Shown here one piece after another: positions 33,130-43,703 of a stretch of 64,000 nucleotides of DNA. The stretch covers positions 36,572,186 to 36,636,185 of the forward strand of contig JAGTTD010000002.1 in assembly GCA_018398585.1 (NCBI GenBank), read 5' to 3'. The DNA comes from Simmondsia chinensis (lineage: Eukaryota; Streptophyta; Magnoliopsida; Caryophyllales; Simmondsiaceae). The notes beneath the pieces are model-generated. The model searched no databases. It saw only the letters and a program-made list of their open reading frames with translations, and was not told where the DNA came from. How positions within the stretch are numbered: position 1 is the first letter of the stretch; each line of letters starts with the position of its first letter. The position numbers were made by a program, and so were the translations under genes.

Positions 33130-33930
33130 TTGTAGATGCAGAAGATGTAAATCTCTTTGTTGAATTGGATTGATGAATTGAAAAGTTATTGGAATATTCT
33201 TAATTTTTGTATGAATTCCTTCCTTAGTAACTATAAATGGATAAATTTGACTAATGAAGGGAGTTCCTAGTATAATATGCTGTTGAAGATCCTTGACTAG
33301 TATGAACGGGGTTTTGAAACATATACCGTCATTGCAAATATAAGAATTTGATCATTTGTATTTGATGTTCATTTTATCACCACTTGCAATATGGAGACTT
33401 TCAAGTGTTTTTTCATAAAATTTTGAGGGAATGAGACCTTCTTGAATACAATTGAGATCTGCACCTGAATCTAACAGGGCTTGAGTTTGAATTTTAAAAT
33501 CTTTTGAAATATGAAGCGTTATATGGATATACCATTTTTGGTATTCGATTCTTTCTATCAATTGAAGAAATTTGTCATTTGAGGCTGGTTCTTCTGGAAT
33601 TTGAATATTTTCAAATTGAGTTGAATCTGACACATTATTTGAATTGTCTAGCTTAGATTCTAGATATGTTATTGTAGCTTCTAATTCTAGACCTTTTGAT
33701 TCTGAGAGAGATTGTTTTGATTTTGATTCTAAATCTTGATATTGTATTGTTATTAGTTCAGTTTGAAGATGTCGAATTTGTTGCTTTAAATCATTGACTT
33801 CTCTTTGAAGATCACTAGTTAAAATTTGTCGAAAGATATTTGGTGCGGGAAACCTTTCAAATATTTGTTCTAGAGATTTGGGTTGTACTGGTGTTTTGAT
33901 TTCTTGTTCTTTGAATATAATCTCTTTCAA
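33130..33930 (-). pseudogene. Retropepsin-like aspartic protease with coiled coil
   Basis: The frame from 33930 to 33352 has a coiled-coil-like N-terminus (REVNDLKQQIRHLQTEL) and then the protease with active-site motif LDSGADLNC (DSGAD at 33457-33471). A stop at 33352-33354 interrupts it, and the same frame continues toward 33130. This Asp-Ser-Gly motif after a zinc-knuckle Gag fits caulimovirid or Ty3-like retroelements. The plus-strand relatives at 28103-28352 and 36199-36600 are pieces of another copy. Confidence 0.75.
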
Positions 33931-33973
33931 CTTGAGAAGGTATTCTTTTCTAAGATTTTCATCTTGAATTTTG

Positions 33974-34530
33974 TCAACAATAGTTAGTTTTTGTTAAAAC
34001 ATTGAGAGTTTTGAATTTGCAAGTGCATGGTTCCTGTGAGGACTCAGATGATGAATCTTCACAGTTTGAATTTTCTTGAACTTCGAAGGTATAATCTTCA
34101 TTTTCCGAGCTTGAATCAGATAGAAGAAGATTCATTAATTTATTTTTTAACTCTTCATCTTCTATTTCATTGATCTTTTGTTTCATTTTACAATCATTTT
34201 GATAGTGTCCAGGTTTTTTGCATTTGTAACAAGCTGGAACTTTGTTTGATTTTCTTTTTGAATATTTTCTTTTGTTGTTATAGTATTGAGGAAAGGTTTG
34301 ACGTTTGTATTTATGTTTTCTTGATTGCTTGTATGGTTCCTGTTGGAATTTTTTCTTTTTGTATCTTTTTGAGGGAGGTTTGAATGTGTGGATATTGTAT
34401 TGAGCACAGAATGATCCTAGTTCCTTTTTTGATTGGACTTTTTGAAGTTGTTATTGAGTTTTTGTTCTCGACATAATTGAAGTGCTTCTTTTTTGACAAA
34501 GGCAAATATTTGGCCATATGTTAAATTTTG
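33974..34530 (-). pseudogene. Capsid/Gag C-terminal region with CCHC zinc knuckle
   Basis: Minus-strand translation gives CYKCKKPGHYQNDC, a CX2CX4HX4C zinc knuckle, at 34231-34190. It is followed by an acidic Ser-rich stretch (LLLSDSSSENEDYTFEV) as in caulimovirid capsid C-termini. Several short frames overlap, so there are frameshifts around 34180 and 34410. Confidence 0.75.
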
Positions 34531-34712
34531 CCATGGAATTGTTTGAGTGCCACATTGATCTTAAATTTTTGTCATGATTCTTTCTGCAAATAATTTTGGA
34601 AGTCCAGTGACAAATCTTTCTTTCCAAAATGATGCATTGTTATCATCTCTTTTGAGTACATGTGTTAAAAACATATCCTTATACCATCTAAAATCCTGTA
34701 AGGATGGACATC

Positions 34713-36000
34713 TTAATTGGTTAAGAATAGTTTTGCTGATTCTTGTTCTTCTGTTGCGCTTCCAAGAAAAGCAACAGTTATAGTCCAGATTAATGTTTCG
34801 ACAGCATCTTCAACTTCTTCGTCGACCCAAGGAGAGTTGACATCATCTGGATCAAGTCGTCTACTTTGAGTATGAGTGTGGTTGAGTATCATTTGTCTAT
34901 CATGATGTTGCAATGTATTGGACCACCATGATTGTAATTGTCCCGTAAATCAGGCAACAATCATTTGAGCAGATATGTGATTTGTATTGGAAGGATTGAT
35001 AATTTCATAGGCTGATGAAGCCATTGTCATTTGTTGTAAAGTATTTTTGGTTTCATATTCTGATTTTCCATCTATATTCCATTCATGGACGTCATTTCCA
35101 TTGAATGATACAAATGTAAATTGATTTTTTTCTTCAAATTGAATATCAGGGGGAGTCAATCTTGGATAATAGTTTTTTGTAGGTTGATTTTTTCTGTTAT
35201 TTTTGATTCTGTTCATTAAAGGTTCATTGTTTTGAATTGTATTTGTATTGAATTGTTGTTCTGTTTCTTGAATTTCATTTGCACTTAGGGATATTGAAGA
35301 GGTAGTTTCACTTGAAATGTTTTCATTATCTTTTGTAAGAGTTTGAATTGTTGGATTGCTTGTAGAAGGATTATCTTCTATTTTTAATTTTTAAATTATT
35401 CTTTGTAAAATTTCGTCGTTAGAATTTTTGGATCTTTTGAGTTTTATTTGTTCTTTATTTTGTTGGGTTAGGCTGAAATGTTGAAAAGGAGGTTGTTGAC
35501 TATTTTGAGAAAATGAACTTGCTTGTGGTTGTGGAAGGGGAAAGTGTTGCTGTTGAATGGAGTTGTCATGTGGTTTTGGGAATGGAATTATTGGTGTTGG
35601 TTTGATAATTGAAGATTGTAGAGTTTTTTGATTGTCTAATTTGATATGTATTGTATTTAATTGTTCTGATATTGTTTTGAGATTTAAAGTTTGAAAATTA
35701 TTTTGTTCATAAATTTTGTTTATATCTTTGATTGTGGGTATTTCACTTTCTTTGTCATTTCTTCCCTGATGAAAAGGAGTAGCTTGAACTTCTTTATTTT
35801 GAACATTGATGATTAAATCTTTTGGAGGAGGATGGATTGTTTGAATAATTTGGCCATCTGTTGTGAGCCATTTGGTCGTTAGATTTGTATTGACGTGTAT
35901 GGAATTTAAGTTGCCGCATGGTCTTTTTTGTTGTTAAAGTATTTTGGAATGTAAGTCCCGATCCGTCCCTTTTCTGCAAGAGGACTTCAAAAATTTTCAA
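34713..36000 (-). pseudogene. Capsid-like N-terminal region, degraded
   Basis: Minus frames at 35216-34950 (RLTPPDIQFEEKNQFTFVSF, VHEWNIDGKSEYETKNTL) and 34913-34713 are separated by a stop at 34950-34952. An upstream frame at 36000-35794 is basic and Asn/Ser rich. The pattern resembles capsid or Gag proteins of plant pararetrovirus-like elements. No movement protein or RT was recognised in this cluster. Confidence 0.55.
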
Positions 36001-36180
36001 ATCCGCTTCAATAATTCAACATGACGCAAGCAATGATGCAGAACCCTTCAATAATTCAAACACCTTATCACAGCTTACCAACGCTATACCCAAGCTTGCC
36101 AACGCTCCTATTAAGTGCTTTAACAGGAAAATTGCTCCTAATAGGTGCTTAACAGTATTTCTGTGAAATTACTATTGAAA
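35978..36180 (+). promoter_or_regulatory. Second as-1-like block, opposite orientation
   Basis: The plus strand reads tgacgcaagcaatgatgca at 36022-36040, in inverted orientation to the copy at 28850-28868. The adjoining gacttcaaaaattttcaaat (35982-36001) is the inverted partner of sequence at about 28678-28697. No TATA box is evident before 36199. If active it would point into the plus-strand fragment that follows. Confidence 0.5.
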
Positions 36181-36198
36181 GCTTCCTCTAACTTGGAG

Positions 36199-36600
36199 CA
36201 TTCCCTCAAAATTTTATGAAAAAAACACTTAAAAAGTCTCCATACTGCAAGTGGTGATAAAATGAACATCAAATACAAATTATCAAATTCTTATATTTGC
36301 AATGATGGTATATGTTTCAAAACCCCGTTCATACTAGTCAAGGATCTTCAACAGCAAATTATACTAAGAACTCCCTTCATTAGTCAAATTTACCCATTTA
36401 CTATTACAAAGGAAGGTGTCCATACAAATATTAAGAACATTCCGATAACCTTTCAATTCATCAATCCAATTCAACCAAGAGATTTACATCTTTTGCAATC
36501 AACAATGATATTCAAACAAGTTAACTTGATACATAACAAAAAAATCCATATTCAACATCTTCAACAACAAGAAATATATATATATATTGAGATATTCTAA
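36199..36600 (+). pseudogene. Pararetrovirus-like protease, downstream part (plus strand)
   Basis: After cattccctcaaaatttt (36199-36215) the coding text continues from the plus-strand fragment that ended at 28352. The open frame 36262-36600 contains SNSYICNDGICFKTPFILV and an ILRTPFISQIYPF stretch, matching the minus-strand protease tail at 33360-33190. It has lost the usual Gly in the IILGTPF-type motif (Arg instead). Confidence 0.7.
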
Positions 36601-36995
36601 TGTTTGAATATTTTATCATTTTAGTACCATATGTTAAAATTTGATGAACCTTTGTAATAATCAGACCAATTTATACAAAGAAAAAGAGATAATATAGTAC
36701 ATGTATACAATAATATATATAAGTCATGTCAATGTTTTTAGCAATAAAAAATTCACTGAATTTTGAGGTAAACTACCTATATATTGTCAAAATCATGTGT
36801 GATATTAGTGTTTTGGTAACAATATAATCAAATTCTATTGAATATACTTATATATTTTCGGAATTATGTTTTATTTTATTATTTTTCCATGAAAATATAT
36901 CAAATTTTGAAATATAGTATATAATTGATAAAATTTTAAAGTTGTACCTAAGTGATAAAATTTTTAAACTTTAATCTACCTTGTTATATATTTTT
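36601..36995. other. AT-rich intergenic DNA
   Basis: No ORF, RNA gene or clean repeat boundary seen. Confidence 0.5.
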
Positions 36996-38114
36996 GGCAA
37001 AATATTATTAGACCCTTTGAACTTTACAATTAACCACAATATACCTCCTGCAATTTTAATTTCACAAAATATTGCAATTAAACATAACACACCCCCTGCA
37101 CTTCAATTTTAAAAAATAGTCCCCTGAACTTTGTAATTAAATACAATACACCCCCTGCACTTTTAATTTCATAAAATAGCCTCTTGAACTTTATTATTAT
37201 ACAAAACTCACCCCCTCCCATCGAACTCTCTTACTAAATATAACACACCCCATAGACATTAATAAATTTTAAATTAAAAAAAGTATGAAATTTTAAAAAA
37301 ATTATGGAAAGATATTTCTTGGAAAAAAATTCAAAAAATATAATGATATTTTAAAATTTTATTTTTCAATATTTTTGAAAATTATCTTTTCAATACTTAT
37401 TTTTAAATTTTTAATTTCAAAATTTTTTTTAATTTTAAATTTTTAATCTGATTTTAGAATTTATATTTTAAAAAAATTATTATATTTTATCTTATAATAT
37501 TTTTATAGAAATTAAAAAATATATTTTATTATCTTTTAAAGTTATAATATTCTTACTATAATTAGTTAAAATAATTATTTTATGTAAATATCAAAAAAAC
37601 CTCTTATCTTTTACCTGAAATTATAAAGCTTCTACCTTTTATCAAAAAATATAAATTCCTACAGTGTGTATAAAACTAAAAATTTTATTATTTTAATTTG
37701 ATGGATTTTTTATTTTTAAATTTTATTGTTCTAATTTTTATTAGAGTTAAAAAATATTATTGTGTTTGTTCAAAATTTTTCCAATTTTTTCATAATTTGT
37801 TTTAAAATATTAAGTTTCGTATATTTTTTTAATTTTAAATTTATTAATATTGAATGGGTGAGTTATGTTTATTACCAAAGTTCGTGGGACGAGTTGTGTA
37901 TAGTAACAAAGTTTAGGGGCTATTTTACAAAATTAAAAGTACTGGGGGTGTGTTGTGTTTAATTATAAAGTTTAAGAGGCTATTTATGAAATTGAAAGTA
38001 GAGGAGATATTTTGTATTTAATTGCAAAGTTCATGGGCTATTTTGTGAAATAAAAGTGTAGGGGGTTTGTTGTGGTTAATTGTAAAGTTCAATGGGTCTA
38101 ACTATGGTTTGCCC
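36996..38114. mobile_element. Foldback element with internally repeated long TIRs
   Basis: The left end (GGCAAAATATTATTAGACCC, then tttgaactttacaattaacc) and right end (reverse complement GGGCAAACCATAGTTAGACC) form inverted repeats of about 230 bp. Each TIR is built from about four imperfect units with the words ccccctgcactt, aaaatagcc and ttgaactttgtaattaa. Flanks tatattttt (36987-36995) and tatatttta (38115-38123) make a 9-bp TSD with one mismatch, as in Mutator-like elements. The core is AT-rich and non-coding. Confidence 0.8.
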
Positions 38115-38429
38115 TATATTTTAAAATATCAGGATATATAAATAATAAATGGTCAAATCCCATGACACTTAAATGATAACTTCCTGTCTAATAATATAAT
38201 TTAAAGAGAGATTTTAGAAAATTAAAAATGTGAGGGTTAATTGTGTTTTATTAATGTTTAATTAAAAATTTTGGAGAATCTCATACTAATTTGCAAATAT
38301 TGTGTTCGGCACGTTAAATTTATTGATGTTGGGTGTTTATATTGTAAAAGAAAAATGTTTTACTATAATGTTAACAAATTTATTTCTGAAAATAAAATGA
38401 TCCTAAAAGTATTCATATATAACAACTAA

Positions 38430-38900
38430 TTAATTAAATGTAAACAACTTAATCTTGAGCTTGATAAGAATTAACTAACTCGAGCTTGAGCCAAGCCTTT
38501 GGCTTGAACCTTCATTAAAACTTGGTTTGATAAGAAATTAGTATGTTTAGTACGTAGCCCTTCTCAGCTTGTTAGTCTAATTAAGCCAAGTTGAAATAAA
38601 AATTCAACCCAACAAGCTGTGAAGTCGAGTTTACTACATATTGAACCTGCTATCAATCTACTATTGATCCATTTTTAAGCTAATAGTAAGTTATTAACAA
38701 GTTTTGAATGCTCTTATTGTTTTATTGAACTGTTTGCAAACGCCAACGAGTTGAGCATCATTTATTCGACTTGGCTCGTTAATCTTGCTTGAAGTCAACT
38801 GATATGCTATTCAGCTTCGAAAGTGAACCAAGAAATAGTCCTCATTGTCTTTGAACACAAGTAGTTTATTAAATAGTTGAGTTGTCTACACCCCTACACA
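38430..38900. repeat. GAGCTTG-rich dispersed repeat
   Basis: Text dense in gagcttg, caagct and ttgagc words, related to 20600-21002 and 53320-53700. Boundaries unclear. Confidence 0.45.
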
Positions 38901-38941
38901 TACATTAGTGTCATATCTTACCAATAGATGATAGTTAGTAG

Positions 38942-39491
38942 TAGGGTTGCAAATGAGCCGAGCCGAGCCGAGCCGAGCCGCAACTTACTTTGCTCAGCTT
39001 GTTAACTAAATAAGACCATCTCGATATCGATATCATTTATCTAATTGAGCCACATATCCGTGCTTGGCTCAACTCGTTTACTAAATGAGGCCGGCTCGGT
39101 ATCGGTATCATTTAAGCTTGGTTATTTGGCGAACTAGCTCTTTGAGTTTTGCTGGCTCATTGCGCTCATTTACTAGGCTTGTTAAGCTTATTTATTAGAC
39201 TTGTTAAGCTCAATTATGATTATCGTTACTTGAATTTTCAGGAAAAGGGTAATAAAATAAATCATGTATAGAAATTGGAAATAAAAAATACATGTAACTC
39301 AATTCCGCGATGTAGACATGCAAGCCAATAATCGAGCCGGGATGTGACCCTTTCGAGCCGGCCTCGCTTTGATTTGGCTCGTGTACTTAAACGAGTTGAT
39401 CACGCTCTCGAGTCAGCTTAGATGAACCCAAGTTGAGCCCTTAACGAGCCGAGTCAAACTCGCGAGCCTGCTTGACTCATTTGTGGCCCTA
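38942..39491. mobile_element. hAT-type MITE (TAGGG.TGCAAATGAGCC family), copy 1
   Basis: Terminal inverted repeats TAGGGTTGCAAATGAGCC (left) and CATTTGTGGCCCTA (right). The left TSD gttagtag is at 38934-38941. The right TSD is split by the LTR element at 39497-43695: gttag (39492-39496) plus tag (43701-43703) restores gttagtag. The 8-bp TSD fits hAT. The same family is at 62974-63500. Confidence 0.88.
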
Positions 39492-41098
39492 GTTAGTGTT
39501 AGGAATAGTGTCATGAAATCCAGATTTATTATGAATATATCATTTTAATTAATAAATAAAATTGAAAGTTCCAGTTGTTTCCTATATAAATTTGTGTATG
39601 TGTATATTTATACTGCATGTGATTTTCTTTTGGGAGACATCCATGAGATGGGGTGTAGTCCTCAGACTACAATTTACATATTTATTCTAAGTGGTTTATG
39701 AAACTAAGTCACAGATAGACTTGGAACAAATGGTATGGATTGTTGTTTGAAAGACTCGTAGTCGAAGACAAGTTTGGACCACTTGTATGTTAAGACTATA
39801 ACGTGACACTTTAGATGACTTGTCTTGGTCATGTGGATGGGGATCCAAAAATGTTAGGTTAGTGTATTTAATAAGATTGACACACTGAGTTGGACCATGT
39901 GGGTTACTTATTTCTAGACTACTATCGGAGATGAGTGATTCACGTTGTATTGTTTGAATGACGACTCTAAATCCTGAGAGTATTCTGGACTTGTGCATGG
40001 AGCGTTAGTTACTTTGGTGTACTATAAGTAAGGTCTAAATGAATGACTGAAATCCCACGTACACTGGGTAGCAGTGTGAAGTGTGACAAGGACCAGGTAT
40101 TCAATACGAAATCTACAGTCTCTTATGAGATACAGATGTCCCCTTAGTTGATTCACAAATATTTGAATAGTTCGGAATCTTTGGCCAAAGTATTCCAAAT
40201 CTTTGACATTTGGAATTTATACTGTGAATATGTTCAAGTATAAATGAATTATTCAGTGAAGGGCGAGTCGGTAACTAATGGAGAAGCCATGAGAAGGATA
40301 ATGGTAGTGGTTATATTTATCCTTTGTCATGGAAATCTAGTAGAGGGGTTGTTGTCATCAATACAGTATATTAGGAAGATATCGAATAAATAATTTAAGT
40401 CTGGAGTGCAATAAGATCTATTTAGTGGAATTAAGTCTCATTAAATGGTAATTAAATTATTTCATGAGATGACTAATCTAACCCATTTGGAGCTAGATTT
40501 AAATTGTACCTAAGGTCCCTGTGCAAGCCTCCGTATTTATTGCCATCAAAAAAATATTAAACAATTCATGAGATGAGTAAATTTAATTTTGCCAAACATT
40601 ATTCATGAGATGACTAAAAATTAAGTATTATAAAATAAAATAATTTTAAAAAATTAAAATTCATAAGATGAATTTTTACATATGGGAAACAAAAAAAAAA
40701 GAGCAAAAAATCGCAACTCATCCCACGATCCGCGTACTCATGAATGGGCCAACAGGTAGCCAGGGGAGGATCCGTGTGCATTGACCGTGGCCAATCAGGC
40801 CACGCCACATGGCACGCGTTTGAATTAAAAATCACGTGGTTTTTTGAACTATGATGAAACGACGCGTTTTGACTTCATTTTTTAATCAAATGATGCGTTT
40901 TGATTTAAATTGGGCAATCCCACATCGAATAAAATTGGATTTTTTGCTCCGGGGTACTCCTATAAATAGAGGCACCTATTTCATTAGTTTTGGCATTCAA
41001 TTGAAACAAATATTTTTGGGTTTCTGAAATTGTTTCAGAAATCTAATTAGAGAGAAAAATTTTCGTTGAAAATTTACTTTCCTTAGTTTAATATTTTT

Positions 41099-43084
41099 CA
41101 ACGAACAAGGAGGGACAGAGATATCCTTAGGTGATCTTCAAACATCCGAGGAGCATCAAAACCACTGTGACTGTAGGCAAATTAGCCTCGAGGAAGTCAA
41201 GGAAGCCCTGAGATCCATGGGAAGGCGTAAAGCAGTTAGCCTAGATAGCATACCCATAGAAGTATGGAAATGCCTTGGACAGAAGGGCGTCAGTTAGCTG
41301 ACTAAACTATTTAACCAAATCCTTCTGGGGAACAAGATGCTTGAGGAATGGAGGAAGAGCACATTGATTCCGATATATAAGAACAAAGGCGACATTCAGA
41401 GTTGCGCCAACTATCGGGGTATCAAACTAATGTGCCACACTCTGAAGTTGTGGGAACAGGTCATAGAGAGGAGGTTAAGGCAACAGACAAAGGTGTCCGA
41501 GAACCAGTTCGAATTTATGCCCGAGAGATCAACAATAGAAGCCATCCACATCCTAAGGCGGACGATAGAGCAATACAGGGAGAGACAAAAGGACCTTCAT
41601 ATGATTTTCATTGAGTTAGAGAAGGCATATGATAGAGTGCCAAGGGAGGTCCGTTGGAGAGTTTTGGACAGGAAAGGCATCCCCGTACTATACATCCAAG
41701 CCATTAGAGACATGTATGAGGAGGCACAGACTATGGCGCTTACAATGGATGGGGAGACATACGCTTTCCCGATAACAGTAGGGGTACACCAAGGGTCTAC
41801 TTTGAGCCCCTATCTGTTCATTCTGGTTATGGACGAGCTCACTAGGCACATCCAGGGATGTGTACCTTGGTGCATGCCTTTTGCAGATGACATAGTACCG
41901 GTGGGGGAGTCGTGGGAAGATATAAATGAGAAGCTGGAACTATGGAGAGGGGTTCTAGAGTTGAAGGGTTTACGACTAAGCAGAGCCAAGACCGAGCACA
42001 TGGAACTCAAGTTCGATCCCTCTACCACGCCTAGCCGGGAAGAAGTCAAGATTGGATCTGAGGCCATATCGAAGAAGGAAAGATTCAGGTACTTGGGGTC
42101 CATGATACAGCACAACGGCGAAGTGGACGAGGATGTCGGCAACCGGATTAAAGCGGGATGGCATAAATGGAGGATGGCCTCTGCGGTACTTTGTGACAGA
42201 AAGCTCCCCTTGAAGATAAAAGGAAGATACTATAAGACGGTTGTGAGGCCAGCCATGACGCATGGGGTGGAGTGCAGGGCGATGAAACAACAGCACACAC
42301 AGAAGATGAAGGTGGAGATGCGAATGCTGAGGTGGATGTGCGGACACACAAGGAAGGATATGATCAGAAATGACATTATAAGAGGCAAATTGGGCGTAGC
42401 CTCCATTGAAGATAAATTGAGGGAGCAACGTCTGAGGTGGTTCGGGCATGTCAGAAGGAGACCGAACAACACTCCAGTAAGGAGATGCGAACAACCCCTT
42501 ACTACACTAGGCAGAAGAGGCAGAGGCAGGCCAAAGAAGAGATGGCTTGAGACGATCCGACAAGACCTCACCCACCTAAACCTTCGGGAGGAGATGGCCT
42601 TAGATAGGGCCCAATGGAGGGCTAGCATAGGGGTATTAGATGCTCCGGTTGGAGTAGGGTAGTCCAGCTTACTAGTGCTAGGTCCTCTTGCCCCACGTAG
42701 GCTGTGTTCTGGCTCTCATGAGCTGATACTTGCTACTTCCCTACTTATCTTTATCGTTATCTCTATCTCTATCTCTATCTCTATTTCTATCTCTATCCTT
42801 ATCTTTTTCTTATATTTTGATTTGTGCCTGATGTGGCTTGCTTTGATCTGTTGTTTTGCTTGCCGTGAGTTCTGCCCTACTCATGCTTTGATGCTCTCCT
42901 ACTGCCAGGTCTTTTGCTCATTGCTGCGGATCAGTTCCTCAGGTTGGGGGTCCTCAGAAACAGCCTTTCTTCAGGGTAGCCCCCTGAAGGGGGAAGGCTG
43001 CATACATCTAACCCCCCCCCCCCCCCCCCGACCCTGCTTATGCGGGAGCCATTGGAGGCACTGGGTTTGTTGTTGTTGTTGTAA
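41099..43084 (+). mobile_element. 5'-truncated RTE-type LINE with (TTG)n tail
   Basis: A 12-bp TSD tttaatattttt flanks it at 41087-41098 and 43085-43096. It carries an RT ORF, a 3' UTR with a TCTATC microsatellite (about 42751-42800), then the tail (gttgggggtcctcagaaaca, aaggctgcatacatctaacc, ttatgcgggagcc, gaggcactgggt) and (TTG)n. The tail is the same as in the 5S-headed SINEs. The endonuclease domain is absent. Confidence 0.92.
41337..42662 (+). CDS. RTE-type LINE reverse transcriptase (partial, long open frame)
   Basis: Reverse transcriptase copying LINE RNA at the nicked target. The 441-codon frame shows STLIPIYKNKGD, NYRGIKLMCHTLKLWEQVIE, the first catalytic block IELEKAYDRVPR, VHQGSTLSPYLFILVMDEL, the second catalytic block PFADDIV (about 41878-41898), and a C-terminal LRWFGHVRRRP with RRGRGRPKKRW. 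RT text also precedes it (GRRKAVSLDSIPIEVWKCLG), but a TAG at 41295-41297 breaks the frame. The first catalytic block has Ile-Glu where Asp is usual before Leu-Glu-Lys. The long intact frame suggests a fairly recent copy. It is 5'-truncated and probably not functional alone. Confidence 0.9.
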   Translation: MLEEWRKSTLIPIYKNKGDIQSCANYRGIKLMCHTLKLWEQVIERRLRQQTKVSENQFEFMPERSTIEAIHILRRTIEQYRERQKDLHMIFIELEKAYDRVPREVRWRVLDRKGIPVLYIQAIRDMYEEAQTMALTMDGETYAFPITVGVHQGSTLSPYLFILVMDELTRHIQGCVPWCMPFADDIVPVGESWEDINEKLELWRGVLELKGLRLSRAKTEHMELKFDPSTTPSREEVKIGSEAISKKERFRYLGSMIQHNGEVDEDVGNRIKAGWHKWRMASAVLCDRKLPLKIKGRYYKTVVRPAMTHGVECRAMKQQHTQKMKVEMRMLRWMCGHTRKDMIRNDIIRGKLGVASIEDKLREQRLRWFGHVRRRPNNTPVRRCEQPLTTLGRRGRGRPKKRWLETIRQDLTHLNLREEMALDRAQWRASIGVLDAPVGVG

Positions 43085-43703
43085 TTTAATATTTTTTAGA
43101 GTCCACCCTCCGGACAGTTTGAGGTAATTGCGTAAAAGATCGCGAGGTCTTGATTTTCTTGGTATTCTTTATAATTGGAGCAATTCCAGGTATGTTCTTC
43201 TTTTCTTCTTCTTTTAGTTTTGCTTTTCTCTTTATTTACAATATTCGTTATTATGCCTGTTTAAGTTTATGTATTGTTATGAATGTATTAGAGTAAAAAA
43301 CATGTAAATCTAAATTATGAATTTAGATCTGTTGATTTAAATTATGAATTTAAGTCAGTAGATTTGAAATTAGGAATTTTAAATCGACCCTAGGTTTAGA
43401 GTTATGAATTCTAAACCTATTTCGCTGTGTAAACTTTAGGGAGAATTTTTAAAATTCATCCCAACAACCGGTATTAGGGCAAAAGGTTTATAGAGATAAA
43501 CCTATTCCCGGGAACTCTTGCACGTGCGGTGTCACGAAGTGTGACTGTCTGACCGGGGGCTTAGGTAGAGAGAAGGGTCTCTTATTCTAAGTGCTCTAAT
43601 AGGTGCCTATTGTTGTGACGAAAGTTGAGAACTGTGAACCCAATAGTCAGCATCAGAGTTTATTTTTGCAACAAAATTTATATCTTTTCCCAACAGTTAG
43701 TAG

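Larger units (their letters stand above)
39497..43695 (+). mobile_element. Long solo-LTR-like copia-type element with nested LINE
   Basis: It starts TGTTAGGAATAG and ends TTTTCCCAACA, with the 5-bp TSD gttag at 39492-39496 and 43696-43700. A TATA box (tataaata) lies at 40961-40968. Without the LINE (41099-43084) and its TSD it is about 2.2 kb. Internally, cccaaca at 43460-43466 is followed by ccggtattagggc, which resembles a Met-tRNA primer-binding site. An alternative reading is therefore an LTR ending at 43466 plus a remnant interior. No coding sequence of its own. Confidence 0.75.

Noticed and set aside
41976..42628. Minus-strand ORFs of 110 to 172 codons
   Set aside because: Antisense to the RTE LINE reverse transcriptase, no protein features.
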